Assembly (NCBI GenBank): GCA_020137815.1
Contig: CM035354.1
Span: 310,001-374,000, forward strand
From: Hormiphora californensis
Lineage: Eukaryota > Ctenophora > Tentaculata > Cydippida > Pleurobrachiidae
DNA: 64,000 nucleotides
Direction: 5' to 3'
Shown here: positions 18,284 to 35,870 of the stretch, piece by piece
Layout: every line of letters starts with the position of its first letter
Position numbering within the stretch: the stretch's first letter is position 1
Notes under the pieces: generated by a model
Database searches by the model: none
What the model saw: only the letters and a program-made list of their open reading frames with translations
What the model was told of the DNA's origin: nothing
Program-made: the position numbers and the translations under genes

Positions 18284-21151
18284 CATTCTCAATATCATCA
18301 GAACATCCTCCCCAAGACCACCCTGGTTTGTCCATCTCAGGGTCAGCCTGTCCGTGCATCTTCTTGCACCCACACAACAGGAGATCACCATCTGAACACG
18401 CCTGCACCACCCCGTATATTGCCCCCGCGGTCATGATCGCTCTTATGAAGGCCGTCTCAGCGGTATCTACAAAGAGAGATGGGGGGAGAGTTAGGGGTAG
18501 CACACTCAGAACACTAAAATGGATGTGAAAATAACTATCTAGCGCTCCTTCACACGCTGCTAAGGTCCCGGACCGCCCCCTAACATCGTTACCTTTGGTG
18601 ATGATCTTGCCGAATAGATCCATCGATGTACTGTCTGTGTGGCAGTTCCACCTCCGGTCACTGAACTCGTCCTTGCACTGGGCAATACTCTCTTTCAGAC
18701 CATGTCTCAGTGCTTCCTTATAACTGTTAATCTCAATACAATCCTGGAGAGGGAGGGTTGGAAAGGGAGGGTTGTTTAGAAAATCATCGTCATGTTGCTA
18801 ATTACACACACAGGAAAATAATATGATTAGAAAGTCAATGCTGGGAATTTAACTGGTATAGTGGACTGTTAGCATGCAAGTGTCAATTCAGCTGTCAACA
18901 AGCAGATCTCTATTTATCCCACGCTTACCCGCTGCTGTGCTCTAGTTAAACGAAGAAAGGTGGTATCTTCACACTGCTTCTCCTGTTCGTCTCCCAGGTA
19001 CCTAGGATGATTGGCCAGCTGTTTAAGGGTACACCTCGGCAAAATTTTTGTCGAGTGCCCGCTTAGCTCTCCATATGGGGTTGTAGGGCATACCAAGCCG
19101 ACCTCAAATATGCAATTTTAGCCCTTAACTCGAATTCATATTTTTGCTACAGCCCCTCAAAGTTGGACCCTAAAAACCGGTTTTTAAGGTCCCTAAATTT
19201 TATTTTTAGGGCTAGAAAACTGAAAATTTGGGGATTTGTAGAGGATACCAAGGTGTATCAGCCCAAACAGAAATTTTTTGAAATGGAGCTCAATTTTTTG
19301 TCTGAGACGATTTTACTTTTTTTGACTTTGAGGCCATATTTGGACATGTTCCTATGGACCGTTAAGGCTAAAAATTGGATATTTGGTGCTCCTAACAATT
19401 GTCAAAGTAGCCACAAATTTTCAGGAGGTCCGAATTTGAAATGTGGCCTACAGGTTTCTTTTTGTAAAGCACATATTTTAGGAAAACTTAAAATGGCTAT
19501 ATCTCAAAAACGGTAGGTCCTAGCGATCTAATTTTGTGCTAAATCGATTCAGCGGGTCCGATTTTGGGGGGGTCGTCTCTTAGACATTTTGCTCTAAGTC
19601 TAACCGTTTTTTCAGAAATCGTGTTTTAAGGTTTGTACATGTTTAGCAGAAATGCTTCTAGCTAGAGCTAATCTTACCTATTTCTGCTAAACATGTACAA
19701 ACCTTAAAATACGATTTCTGAAAAAACGGTTAGACTTAGAGCAAAATGTCTAAGAGACGACCCCCCCCCCCCCAAAATCGGACCCGCTGAATCGATTTAG
19801 CACAAAATTAGATCGCTAGGACCTACCGTTTTTGAGATATAGCCATTTTAAGTTTTCCTAAAATATGTGCTTTACAAAAAGAAACCTGTAGGCCACATTT
19901 CAAATTCGGACCTCCTGAAAATTTGTGGCTACTTTGACAATTGTTAGGAGCACCAAATATCCAATTTTTAGCCTTAACGGTCCATAGGAACATGTCCAAA
20001 TATGGCCTCAAAGTCAAAAAAAGTAAAATCGTCTCAGACAAAAAATTGAGCTCCATTTCAAAAAATTTCTGTTTGGGCTGATACACCTTGGTATCCTCTA
20101 CAAATCCCCAAATTTTCAGTTTTCTAGCCCTAAAAATAAAATTTAGGGACCTTAAAAACCGGTTTTTAGGGTCCAACTTTGAGGGGCTGTAGCAAAAATA
20201 TGAATTCGAGTTAAGGGCTAAAATTGCATATTTGAGGTCGGCTTGGTATGCCCTACAACCCCATATGGAGAGCTAAGCGGGCACTCGACAAAAATTTTGC
20301 CGAGGTGTACCCTTAACAACCATTTAAACACAATGTGCGGTTTTTGCACGCATGTAGGGGACGCGGGGGCCACGTAGGCTATGGCCCCCGCAACTTTTTC
20401 GGTTGCCCATACAAAATTGGATGTTTGGATCCCCAATCATTGAATTTCACTACCTTACATTGGTTTTCGCTAGGCTTCTCGCTTATCTTGCGAGCATGGG
20501 AACGGCTTCGGTTATCGGGGTAGACCTTTTCTATCCTCCCTAATATCGTATATATCTTGCTCTCTCTTCCTGGCAAACTATTCTTGATTTCTACCACTCT
20601 CGTCTCACTGATGACCCTCTTATCTCACCGATAAATGTCTCTCTCCCACCCTTTCTCTCCCACTCCGGCCTTAACTCTGTCAGGCCAGTGCTCTGACCAC
20701 AGTTCTCGCACGCTCTTGAAGAAATGAGAGTAGGGTCAGGCCAATGCTCTGACAGGCCTTACTGGATGATTGGGTCTGTGGACCGTTAGTAAGTAAACCA
20801 AAAAGTCGCCGTCTTCGACTTTCGTCAATAACGACTCGTTCTTGACGAAAATGGCGACTTTTTGGTATAAAAATCAAAATTTTTTTCCCGGGCTCAGCTG
20901 TCGCTTCGCCCAATCTATAAGAGTTTCCAATACAAAATTTGGGGTATGTCATATCACGTGACTGGTCAGTGGTCACGTGGCCCCCACAACTTCAAAACCT
21001 CCCCTACATGCATGGGTTTTTGCTGCTGCTCTAGTGCTAATTATCAAGATTAAAACTGTTACAGATGAGATCAAGATGACAGAACTTACCACCAATATCC
21101 CTTAGCAGTCCGCAACAGAACGAAAACAAAACAGACGCTGCAAAGATTCAT
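18284..21151 (-). CDS. Wnt ligand, N-terminal half (exons 1-4)
   Basis: Wnts are secreted, lipid-modified ligands for Frizzled receptors. Predicted minus-strand exons are 21151-21090, 19001-18929, 18743-18593 and 18466-18284, with phases 2, 0 and 1 matching across introns, coding for about 156 residues. Exon 1 is a signal peptide (MNLCSVCFVFVLL) ending in YWW; exon 2 continues YLGDEQEKQCED. Exon 3 carries CKDEFSDRRWNC, the Wnt Q/DxxFxxRRWNC block. Exon 4 carries ETAFIRAIMTAG, ACSDGDLLLCGC and WSWGGCSDDIENG, then a donor at the conserved Wnt intron site. The CHG-SGSC acylation region and the cysteine-rich C-terminus are not visible; the gap follows. Intron 1 is swollen by a foldback element and an hAT-like element. 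Exact paralogue cannot be assigned. The very short first exon and its acceptor choice are inference from phase and the WW.LG pattern. Confidence 0.88.
19027..20312. mobile_element. 1.29 kb foldback element, TTAA-flanked
   Basis: Two near-perfect inverted arms of about 625-635 bp (19027-19650 and 19679-20312) around a spacer of under 30 bp. Ends read GGGTACACCTCGGC and its complement, flanked on both sides by TTAA (19023-19026 and 20313-20316), the target of piggyBac-type elements. The mirrored 117-codon frames in each arm are coincidental. It lies only 19 intron bases from the AG of Wnt exon 2. Confidence 0.9.
20348..21015. mobile_element. 0.67 kb hAT-like element in Wnt intron 1
   Basis: Inverted termini share GCATGTAGGGGA; the 8-bp repeat GTTTTTGC flanks it (20340-20347 and 21016-21023). 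Subterminal GGCCACGT/ACGTGGCCCCC blocks are also inverted. It encloses a small hairpin (AAAAGTCGCC...GGCGACTTTT, about 20801-20863) and a GTCAGGCC/GCTCTGAC repeat that recurs near 36800. No transposase frame. Confidence 0.7.
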
Positions 21152-21825
21152 AGTTTTCTCTAGATCAGAACAAGATAATAGTGTCAAGTGGGGTATTATT
21201 CCGGGGGTATAGTGGTAGCGGTGTTTACAGGTGCGGCTTGTAACACGACACGGTTAATGATGAGTTGAGACCTCACTAATTAATTAATTAATTAGCTGCA
21301 CCCTGGATTGCTACAATAGGGCTAATTAAATTGTAATTTTGGGCCCTAATTAGGCAAGATACCCCTTCCGTGATTCGTAATGTGTTACAAGAAAATCAAT
21401 TGACATTACTAGCAATACAACGACTATCTTCAAGAGAAGTAACATCGCAACTCGCAAGGGTGAGGGGCATTTCAACGCCTGCACTCCCAGGCAATGTGAT
21501 TTTCAAAATCATTGTTTGTAAAGTCACATTATTTGAACTGACTGCCATCCTTAACATACCAATAGTCGGTAACCTATAGTATAGTGTGTGAAACAAATAC
21601 CAGCCATCGGACAGAGAGAAGACCACTGGATCAAAAAAATACTGACAGAAAAAAACTGATGACTGAACTGGAAGTTCCGAATTGGAACCGAGCCCCCAAT
21701 TCATATTTTCTCAGCCGCGCACATGCTCGCAATTTTGCGGCGTGTTTGTTAAAGAATCGCGCGCTACAGCTCATTCGAAAAACCTTCCAAATAAAGTCGT
21801 AGGGAGATTTTTATGGGTACTTCAT
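21152..21825. other. 5' flank of Wnt gene
   Basis: No exon recognised. A short (TTAA)n run at 21278-21295. This stretch would contain the Wnt promoter; I see no clear TATA box at a convincing distance. Confidence 0.4.
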
Positions 21826-21827
21826 TA

Positions 21828-23166
21828 GGCCTGTCAAAACGTGTTTCAACCTAGAACTCACTAGAGGCAAGCCAATTCCGGTTGTAAATCCTAGGTATAG
21901 GTCTCCTGAACATAAAAAACCAAAATGTCAGTCTTAATTATTTGGGGGAAGGTGTGTAATTAGCCCCTAATTGATTGGTAATTGAGCATAAGGGGGAAAA
22001 AAGCTGTATCTACCCTTAGGAAAGGAGTAGAGACAAAATTAAGGGCACCAAAGTGTTCAGCGTCCTCGCATTAGTGGGGGTAGGTGCCGGAATGAAGTCT
22101 CTATCTCATCTGGTTAATTAGATAATTGGATAATTAGGTATGCGCATAGCCGTTTGATGGCCATATGGCTATAGCCATGTTAGGAAAGGAGTAGAGACAA
22201 AACCGAGGGCACTAAAATGATCAGCGTCCTCGAATTAGTGGGGGTAGGTGCTAAAATTAATCCTCTATCTCATCCGGTTAATTGGATAATTGGATAATTA
22301 GTTTTGCGCATAACCGTTTTTAGGCTATATGGCTATAGCCACTTAGGAATGGTTTAGAGACTTTTCATTGGTGCCATTTTGTAGCCAATAGCCATGTTAT
22401 GGGGGGTCGACGTCGGACTTTTAAGCTCTATCTTCAACCGTTTAGCCGTTATTTGGCTTTTAAGGTTCTGAAAATAAGCAAAAATCGGGCTTTTTACCGT
22501 TTTTTGCTAATTTTGAGCACCTTTAAAGCCAAATAACGGCTAAACGGTTGAAGATAGAGATTAAAAGTCCGACGTCGACCCCCCATAACTTGGCTATTGC
22601 CTAAAAAATGGCACCAATGAAAAGTCTCTAAACCATTCCTAAGTGGCTATAGCCATATAGCCTAAAAACGGTTATGCGCAAAACTAATTATCCAATTATC
22701 CAATTAACCGGATGAGATAGAGGATTAATTTTAGCACCTACCCCCACTAATTCGAGGACGCTGATCATTTTAGTGCCCTCGGTTTTGTCTCTACTCCTTT
22801 CCTAACATGGCTATAGCCATATGGCCATCAAACGGCTATGCGCATACCTAATTATCCAATTATCTAATTAACCAGATGGAATAGAGACTTCATTCCGGCA
22901 CCTACCCCCACTAATGCGAGGACGCTGAACACTTTGGTGCCCTTAATTTTGTCTCTACTCCTTTCCTAAGGGTAGATACAGCTTTTTTCCCCTTATGCTC
23001 AATTACCAATCAATTAGGGGCTAATTACACACCTTCCCCCAAATAATTGAGACTGACATTTTGGTTTTTTATGTTCAGGAGACCTATACCTAGGATGTAC
23101 AACCGGAATTGGCTTGCCTCTCGTGACTTCTAGGTTTGGCCAAAAATCGACACGTTTTGACAGGCC
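21828..23166. mobile_element. 1.34 kb foldback element, TA-flanked
   Basis: Inverted arms of about 660 bp meet near 22500. Ends are GGCCTGTCAAAACGTGT and its complement, with TA on both sides (21826-21827, 23167-23168), as for Tc1/mariner-type insertions. The arms differ by small indels near the ends, so it is slightly older than the foldback at 19027. Non-coding. Confidence 0.85.
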
Positions 23167-23168
23167 TA

Positions 23169-23635
23169 TGTATGTACTCGAATGATCTTGGGTACAACAC
23201 GTACCACTTCAAAACTCATTGGCTGTGAGTACTGAGTGGGCCCACTTGGTAACATTGCCATGCTACCTGATCTCTGCCATACCCCCCATTTGGCATTTGA
23301 TTCTCAATGCGCTGAGCTGAGACTGTCTGGCGCCGCGACCCATCTGAGCGCACTGTCAGAATCAAATGGGGTATGGCGCCGCCATATAACAGAGCTGAGA
23401 TGAGGTCGCGGCGCCATATTATATATATATTAGCCTGATGATCTCTGCTTCGCAGATATAATGCGACTCCAGACTAGACTGGGCCTCACTCCTCAGTGCA
23501 GCGACAATGCCCTGCCGCCGTCACTGTCACTTTAACAGTATATAGCCTACTGTGGGTTAAATTTGCCCACACGCATATAATTATAAAACGGTATCTGTAG
23601 GCCATAGTTTTCATTCAATCTGCCTAGCATTTCTT
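23169..23635. repeat. intergenic with small inverted repeat
   Basis: Around 23280-23380 the block ATACCCCCCATTTGG...AATCAAATGGGGTATGG folds back on itself, with GCGCCGCGACCCATCTGAGC between. A diverged inverted copy of this unit is at 53727-53792, so it belongs to a dispersed family. Confidence 0.7.
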
Positions 23636-23639
23636 AAGT

Positions 23640-23945
23640 CTTACTTTTTGACAACTAGCGCACCCATTGGGTGCGCCTCAAGTAAGGGCTTTTTGATAAC
23701 CCACCCGGCTTCGCCGGGTGGTTCTTTTTGCCCCTTTCAACGGTTGCCATGGCAACTGAATTGGTAACTATGGGGAATGGCCTGTTAAAAGTCATTCGAA
23801 ATATTAAGAAACTTCCACTGGAACTTCAGAAAGTGTGAATAACAGCTTTACAGCTTTCGTCATATGAAGTGTTTTATGAAGGAGCAGACTGTCGCTTAGA
23901 TACCGCCTAACGAACGACCATCACTTCGACGTTCATCTCCAAATT
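23640..23945 (+). repeat. dispersed repeat L, copy 1 (X-box)
   Basis: Contains two short hairpins (GCGCACCCATTGGGTGCGC and CACCCGGCTTCGCCGGGTG), then GTTGCCATGGCAAC at 23743-23756, then CTGAATTGGTAACTATG, ATGAAGGAGCAGACT and CGACGTTCATCTCC. The same blocks recur in order at 43530-43753 (continued at 45092-45130) and 45130-45410. Confidence 0.75.
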
Positions 23946-24987
23946 ATAATAGAGATTATCTCTCTGATGATATGAATAATGAAAACCAACTGTATAAGGC
24001 GATTGATTTATTAGCGATTTGTCAATGTCAAGCGTTACTCATGGTGGTAACATCTCATTGGCTGAAAAACACTCACATGGGAAGGGTTCAAATGTCATAA
24101 ATCGAACACGTGATATGGTTTCACCACCTGTCATCGTCCAATGGTCTGTAGTGCACTACCCATGTGATAGGGGCCAGGATGGGGAATGGGGGATGCACTG
24201 ATCACGTGTACTAAGAGGTGTTGACATCTTGCCCTGTCACGTGATAACTGGTGCTCTATAGTGCATATTTGAGTGAGCTGTATAAAATGCAAGCAAACCC
24301 CATTAAGATCACTGATTATACAAATTATCATTTGTTCATGTGAGAGACAAGTGTTATGGATATCGTTAGATATAAGTTTTAGATTGAAAAGTCAATCCAA
24401 AAGCGAAATATGGGCCTTAGAGTGTCGTGTGGGCAATATTAACCCACAATAGGCGGCTCTTATACCCCTGCGGCTGGAAACTGTTAAGGTGTCACGATGA
24501 ATAAAAGAAACGCAATTTTAATTTGTAATTGGTACCAATGGTAATGGTATCTGAATTCAGCTGAATTGTTAATCTTATCCAACATGAACAGTGTGACTAA
24601 CTGCAACAAACAAATATAATAAAACTGATTGAAAATTAGTCATTTAATAAGATGTCTCTTGATTTCTCTTCAACTTCGCCGCTCTCGTTTGTTTTGAGAC
24701 TGATCAGATGTTTGGGCACGTCGCGCCCTCTTTTTTCGCACGCGATTTTTCGCGAACCCCTCACTGCGGAGGGGCTGCTTCGCAGCCAAATCAGATGTCC
24801 TGACAGGAAGTCAGACGAGATTATGTAACTTTAAGTACAGCTCAATGTATCTGAATCACCTTCTCCTGTAATTATATCCCATCTCATAATATATTGAGAT
24901 GTATATGAGTCATATACATCTCAATTGCAACTGTACCTTACTCACTCGCACGTCAAAAAGTGAATGTAATCTAATAGATAGACTCAC
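23946..24987. other. intergenic DNA with E-boxes and GC hairpins
   Basis: CACGTG occurs near 24108, 24203 and 24239. Hairpins CCCCTCACTGCGGAGGGG and GGCTGCTTCGCAGCC lie at 24754-24785. No gene recognised. Confidence 0.5.
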
Positions 24988-25077
24988 AACGTCACAGTCC
25001 ATGACAGAGGCCTCTGAATCATCAGCAGAGATGATATTATCACGGAGCAGAAATATTAGCAAAACTGTAATCTTCAT
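24988..25077 (-). CDS. possible first exon of a secreted protein
   Basis: A 30-codon minus-strand stretch from ATG at 25077 to a perfect donor GTGAGT (24987-24982), phase 0. It reads like a signal peptide (MKITVLLIFLL..., then NIISA as a possible cleavage site) followed by an acidic start of a mature chain. No downstream exon was found, so it may be chance; the protein is not recognised. Confidence 0.22.
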
Positions 25078-25540
25078 CAGATAAAACTTGAGAGACAAGG
25101 GTTCTTCTCATCATACTCATCTCGTCTTCCCCTTCCCTCTTTTCTTCTTTCCCCCCGCGGCATCATTTGTAGAGAAGAGGGTTTTGGGAGACTTTGATTC
25201 CATGATTTTCACCGTGACCCCGTTAGCTTTTACCGTTGAAGTTTCCACTTTACTTGATGCCCACAGATCTGAATAGAGGGAGGGGATTAGGAATTAGAAT
25301 TGTTGTCAAAATCCGGTTAGAATCACATGGTAGTATTATGCCAGTTTCTAATTCTCGAACTCCAAAAACTTTCAATTTAATCAGTTACCTTCAATTTCGA
25401 ATACGAAATCAGAGAGTGGTTTTTTGGAAAGGTCTAGAATGGGCGGTTTCAGAGTGAACTTCTTTTTGGGAAACACACACTGATCTGCTCCGTCTTCCCC
25501 TGCTCCGTCATCCTGTTGAGGGGGTTAGTATTAGACAACA

Positions 25541-25602
25541 ACCAATCAGAACTCGTTATTTAGGTCACGTGACTGGTAATCAGCCAATCAGGGACCAGTA
25601 TC
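25541..25602 (+). mobile_element. fragment of the 109-bp MITE family
   Basis: Core only: the ACCAATCAGA...GGTCACGTGAC...CCAATCAGGG segment matches copies 1-3, but both terminal repeats are missing. It sits between two copies of CCCCTGCTCCGTCAT, in a small tandemly duplicated stretch (25490-25740). Confidence 0.85.
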
Positions 25603-25848
25603 CCCTGCTCCGTCATTCTGTTGATGAGGTAACATAATAGAGGGGTGTTGAGGGGGTTAATATTAGATTTAGAGGGGGGGATCAATGGGGTAATAATAGA
25701 GGGGTGTTAGGGGGTAATATTAGAGGGGGTACAGCCGGGCCCTGATTTTCCGGGAGGATAAACTTCCCCCGATATAGGAAAAGAACAGTATTTCCCTCCG
25801 ATATACCGGGATACATGATATACATAGCATGAGACGAGACTATCTAAC

Positions 25849-26307
25849 TTTAACAAGAATTATTGCATTATGTATTCATAATGCGGTGTTTCCCTGCCCC
25901 AGATGTGTAAAATTGATGACTAAGCTTCAAAACTGGATTTCCCGATGAATTTTGCACTCAAAGAGCAATTTTTGGCTGATACGATGTTAGTTGCTATGGT
26001 ATCCAGGGTGGTTGCTATGGTAATCAAAGCAGTTGCTATGGTAACCAAGGCAGTTACTATGATAACCAAGACAGTTGCTTAGGAGACCCTAGTTGGTTAC
26101 CAAGTGCTTCAACTTTACCCTCATCTTAACTTCAGTCATTTACAATTATCGTGTGATAGTAGTTTCATGCTTAGAAGACTTGGTACCACGTCATGGTACC
26201 GCTGTAGAGTACCCCGAGTGATTTCAGGTGAAAGTAGGAAGACTTCCTAAGGAAGTGTTACGAGTAAGTAATTGCGCGCCACAGTGCGTGTTAATGATTA
26301 ACTTAAT
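25849..26307 (+). repeat. dispersed repeat K, left part
   Basis: Starts near ACAAGAATTATTGCATTATG. Includes four 21-bp tandem units (starts 25990, 26011, 26032, 26053) with the core GTTGCTATGGTAAC, an X-box-like palindrome. The same sequence runs unbroken at about 45519-46055; here it is split by the 3.48 kb palindrome and continues at 29787. Confidence 0.85.
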
Positions 26308-29300
26308 CAGGGTGTGAACTGCATGTCGTGTTTGCTAGTCGCGAGCGCGCTTGCGAGACAAGCAAACACGTCAAGGTTCATTAACAAGCATGCTGCTCAG
26401 TCATTTTAGATTTAATACACAATGTAAGGATACCATGTAATAGGTGAGACTCTTGCCGTCACCCTCGTTCAAGTCCCGTGAAAAACGGAGCAGTACACGC
26501 AAACTGATGCCCATTTTCCTCGCGTGACCCCGATTCAGCAGTTTGAGACACCAACTCTTTAGGGGGCCATATCTCAGGAACCAGACAAGATAGGAAAAAT
26601 CGCCGTCTAACGAGGCGTACAGTTTTTAATCTAGTTTACCACTGTACCGGCAGTTTCACTCTCCGACCTAAAACAAAAATCGCAACCACACAAAACTTCA
26701 AAATAATGAAATTCGCATCTCGCATGTCGTGTTGCATGTCGTGTTGCATGTCGTGTCATGTTATTGACGCGCTCGCGTTCAACTCTCACACAGCAGCTGC
26801 AGAACATGGCGGGAAACATCGAGGAGTAGAGAGAGGGTCGGTGTCGAATAAAATATTTCTTGATCTTGATCTACTCCATCTCTCAGCTATCCTACCCCTC
26901 ATCAACTCGATCTCTCAGCTACCCTACCCCTCATCTACTCCATCTTTCAGCTACCCTACCCCTCATCTACTCCATCTTTCAGCTACCCTACCCCTTATCT
27001 AGTCCATCTCTCAGCTACCCTACTCCTCATCTACTCCATCTCTCAGCTTCCCTATTAGGGAAGCATAGAGATGGAAACGATTAGGGGTAGGGAATCCCTA
27101 TCCATAATCGTTTCCATCTCTATGCTTCCCTAGCCCTCATCAACTCCATCTTTCAGCTACCCTACCCCTAATCTAGTCCATCTCTCCGCTACCCTACTCC
27201 TCATCTACTCCATCTCTCAGCTACCCTACCTCCCATTTACTCCATCTCTCAGCTACCCTACCTCCCATTTACTCCATCTCTCAGCTTCCCTAGGCCTACC
27301 TCCCATTTACTCCATCTCTCAGCTTCCCTACCTCCCATTTACTCCATCTCTCAGCTTACCTACCTGCCATTTACTCCATCTCTCAGATACCCTACCTCCC
27401 ATTTACTCCATCTCTCAGCTTACCTACCTCCCATTTGATCCATCTCTCAGCTTCCCTACCTCCCATTTACTCCATTTCTCAGCTTCCCTACCTCTCATTT
27501 ACTTACTCCATCTCTCAGCTACCCTACCTCCCATTTACTCCATCTCTCAGCTTCCCTACCTCCCATTTACTCCATCTCTCAGCTACCCTACCTGCCATTT
27601 ACTCCATCTCTCAGCTTCCCTACCTCCCATTTACTCCATCCCTCAGCTACCCTACCTCCCATTTGATCCATCTCTCAGCTTCCCTACCTCCCATTTACTC
27701 CATTTCTCAGCTTCCCTACCTCTCATTTAGTACTCCATCTCTCAGCTACCCTACCTCCCATTTACTCCATCTCTCAGCTTCCCTACCTCCCATTTACTCC
27801 ATCTCTCAGCTACCCTACCTCCCATTTACTCCATCTCTCAGCTTCCCTACCTCCCATTTACTCCATCTCTCAGCTTCCCTACCTCCCATTTACTCCATCC
27901 CTCAGCTTCCCTACCTCCCATTTACTCTATCTCTCAGCTTCCCTACCTCCCATTTACTGGGAGGTAGGGAAGGTAAGCTGAGAGATGGAGTAAATGGGAG
28001 GTAGGGAAGGTAAGCGATGGAGTAAATGGGAGGAAGGGAAGCTGAAAGATGGAGTAAATGGGAGGTAGGGAAGCTGAGAGATGGAGTAAATGGGAGGTAG
28101 GGTATCTGAAAGATGGATTAAATGGCAGGTAGGGAAGCTGAGATATGGAGTAAATGGGAGGTAGGTAAGCTGAGAGATGGAGTAAATGGGAGGTAGGGAA
28201 GCTGAGAGATGGAGTAAATGGGAGGTATGGAAGCTGAGAGATGGAGTAAATGGGAGGTTGGGTAGCTGAGAGATGGAGTAAATGGGAGGTAGGGAAGCTG
28301 AGAGATGGAGTAAATGGGAGGTAGGGAAGCTGAGAGATGGAGTAAATGGGAGGTAGGGAAGCTGAGAGATGGAGTAAATGGGAGGTAGGGTATCTGAAAG
28401 ATGGAGTAAATGGCAGGTAGGGAAGCTGAGATATGGAGTAAATGGGAGGTAGGTAAGCTGAGAGATGGAGTAAATGGGAGGTAGGGAAGCTGAGAGATGG
28501 AGTAAATGGGAGGTATGGAAGCTGAGAGATGGAGTAAATGGGAGGTAGGGTAGCTGATAGATGGAGTGAATGGGAGGTTGGGTAGCTGAGAGATGGAGTA
28601 AATGGGAGGTAGGGAAGCTGAGAGATGGAGTAAATGGGAGGTAGGGAAGCTGAGAGATGGAGTAAATGGGAGGTAGGTAAGCTGAGAGATGGAGTAAATG
28701 GGAGGTAGGGTATCTGAAAGATGAAGTAAATGGCAGGTAGGGAAGCTGAGATATGGAGTAAATGGGAGGTAGGTAAGCTGAGAGATGGAGTAAATGGGAG
28801 GTAGGGAAGCTGAGAGATGGAGTAAATGGGAGGTAGGGTAGCTGAGAGATGGAGTAAATGGGAGGTAGGGTAGCTGAGAGATGGAGTAGATGAGGAGTAG
28901 GGTAGCGGATAGATGGACTAGATTAGGGGTAGGGTAGCTGAAAGATGGAGTTGATGAGGGCTAGGGAAGCATAGAGATGGAAACGATTATGGATAGGGAT
29001 TCCCTACCCCTAATCGTTTCCATCTCTATGCTTCCCTAATAGGGAAGCTGAGAGATGGAGTAGATGAGGAGTAGGGTAGCTGAGAGATGGACTAGATAAG
29101 GGGTATGGTAGCTGAAAGATGGAGTAGATGAGGGGTAGGGTAGCTGAAAGATGGAGTAGATGAGGGGTAGGGTAGCTGAGAGATCGAGTTGATGAGGGGT
29201 AGGATAGCTGAGAGATGGAGTAGATCAAGATCAAGAAATATTTGATTCGGCACCGACCCTCTCTCTACTCCTCGATGTTTCCCGCCATGTTCTGCAGCTG

Positions 29301-29786
29301 CTGTGTGAGAGTTGAACGCGAGCGCGTCAATAACATGACACGACATGCAACACGACATGCAACACGACATGCGAGATGCGAATTTCATTATTTTGAAGTT
29401 TTGTGGGGTTGCGATTTTTGTTTTAGGTCGGAGAGTGAAACGGCCGGTACAGTGGTAAACTAGATTAAAAACTGTACGCCTCGTTAGACGGCGATTTTTC
29501 CTATCTTGTCTGGTTCCTGAGATATGGCCCCCTAAAGAGTTGGTGTCTCAAACTGCTGAATCGGGGTCACGCGAGGAAAATGGGCATCAGTTTGCGTGTA
29601 CTGCTCCGTTTTTCACGGGACTTGAACGAGGGTGACGGCAAGAGTCTCACCTATTACATGGTATCCTTACATTGTGTATTAAATCTAAAATGACTGAGCA
29701 GCATGCTTGTTAATGAACCTTGACGTGTTTGCTTGTCTCGCAAGCGCGCTCGCGACTAGCAAACACGACATGCAGTTCACACCCTG
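26308..29786. mobile_element. 3.48 kb palindrome with internal 32-bp satellite
   Basis: Near-perfect inverted arms of about 1.65-1.8 kb. Ends read CAGGGTGTGAACTGCATG and its complement; CAGGG fits hAT-type termini, and the split target (TTAATGAT left, TTAATCAT right) fits an imperfect 8-bp duplication, with about 9 extra bases at the left. The outer ~560 bp of each arm is unique sequence; the inside is satellite. A smaller hairpin around GGAAACGATTA is nested in each arm (about 27052-27128 and 28966-29040). No protein-coding frame is credible. Confidence 0.88.
26870..29225. repeat. 32-bp satellite array, inverted at about 27957
   Basis: Around 70 copies of a unit like CCATCTCTCAGCTTCCCTAC plus CTCCCATTTACT, period 32 bp (27541 to 27573). 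The array runs one way to about 27957 and in reverse orientation from there. Variants (CTACCCTACCCCTCAT) mark the outer ends of both arms. Confidence 0.92.
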
Positions 29787-29985
29787 TTAATCATTTCCTT
29801 TGTTGCATCAACAAAGTGTGAGCTGAAAGTTTTATGAAGGAGCAGACTTTGTTACTATGTGTAACGGTGGACGGACGGACGGACACTTTTAGTTAACTCC
29901 ACGATCTGCTGATTTCTAAACCCTGAATGATCTTTTTAGCACGTGCGTGCTAAAAAGATCATCCGGGTGAATGCCGGGCATTCAC
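29787..29985 (+). repeat. dispersed repeat K, right part, and two hairpins
   Basis: Resumes repeat K at CATTTCCTTTGTTGCATC through GTGTAACGGTGGACGG. It is followed by two perfect hairpins: ATGATCTTTTTAGCACG/CGTGCTAAAAAGATCAT at 29927-29962 and GGGTGAATGCC/GGCATTCACCC at 29965-29987. Confidence 0.8.
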
Positions 29986-30045
29986 CCAGGCAGGGAAAAA
30001 ATCATTTTCAGAAAATGTGTACAGCCCGATCTTATTCAAACTAAC

Positions 30046-35870
<5,825 letters not shown>

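Noticed and set aside
19163-20176. Identical 117-codon frames on opposite strands
   Set aside because: They are the two arms of one foldback element; mirrored frames are expected and show no protein family.
20340-21030. Wnt coding sequence interrupted within an exon by transposons (QQQKPHIVFKWLFKQL frame)
   Set aside because: That frame cannot be joined in phase to exon 1; an acceptor at 19002 gives a phase-consistent YWW-YLG join, so both transposons are intronic.
26700-29470. Frames made of SQLPYLPFTPSL-like repeats, and MSCCMSC repeats at the outer ends
   Set aside because: Translation of the 32-bp satellite and a short CATGTCGTGTTG repeat inside a palindrome.
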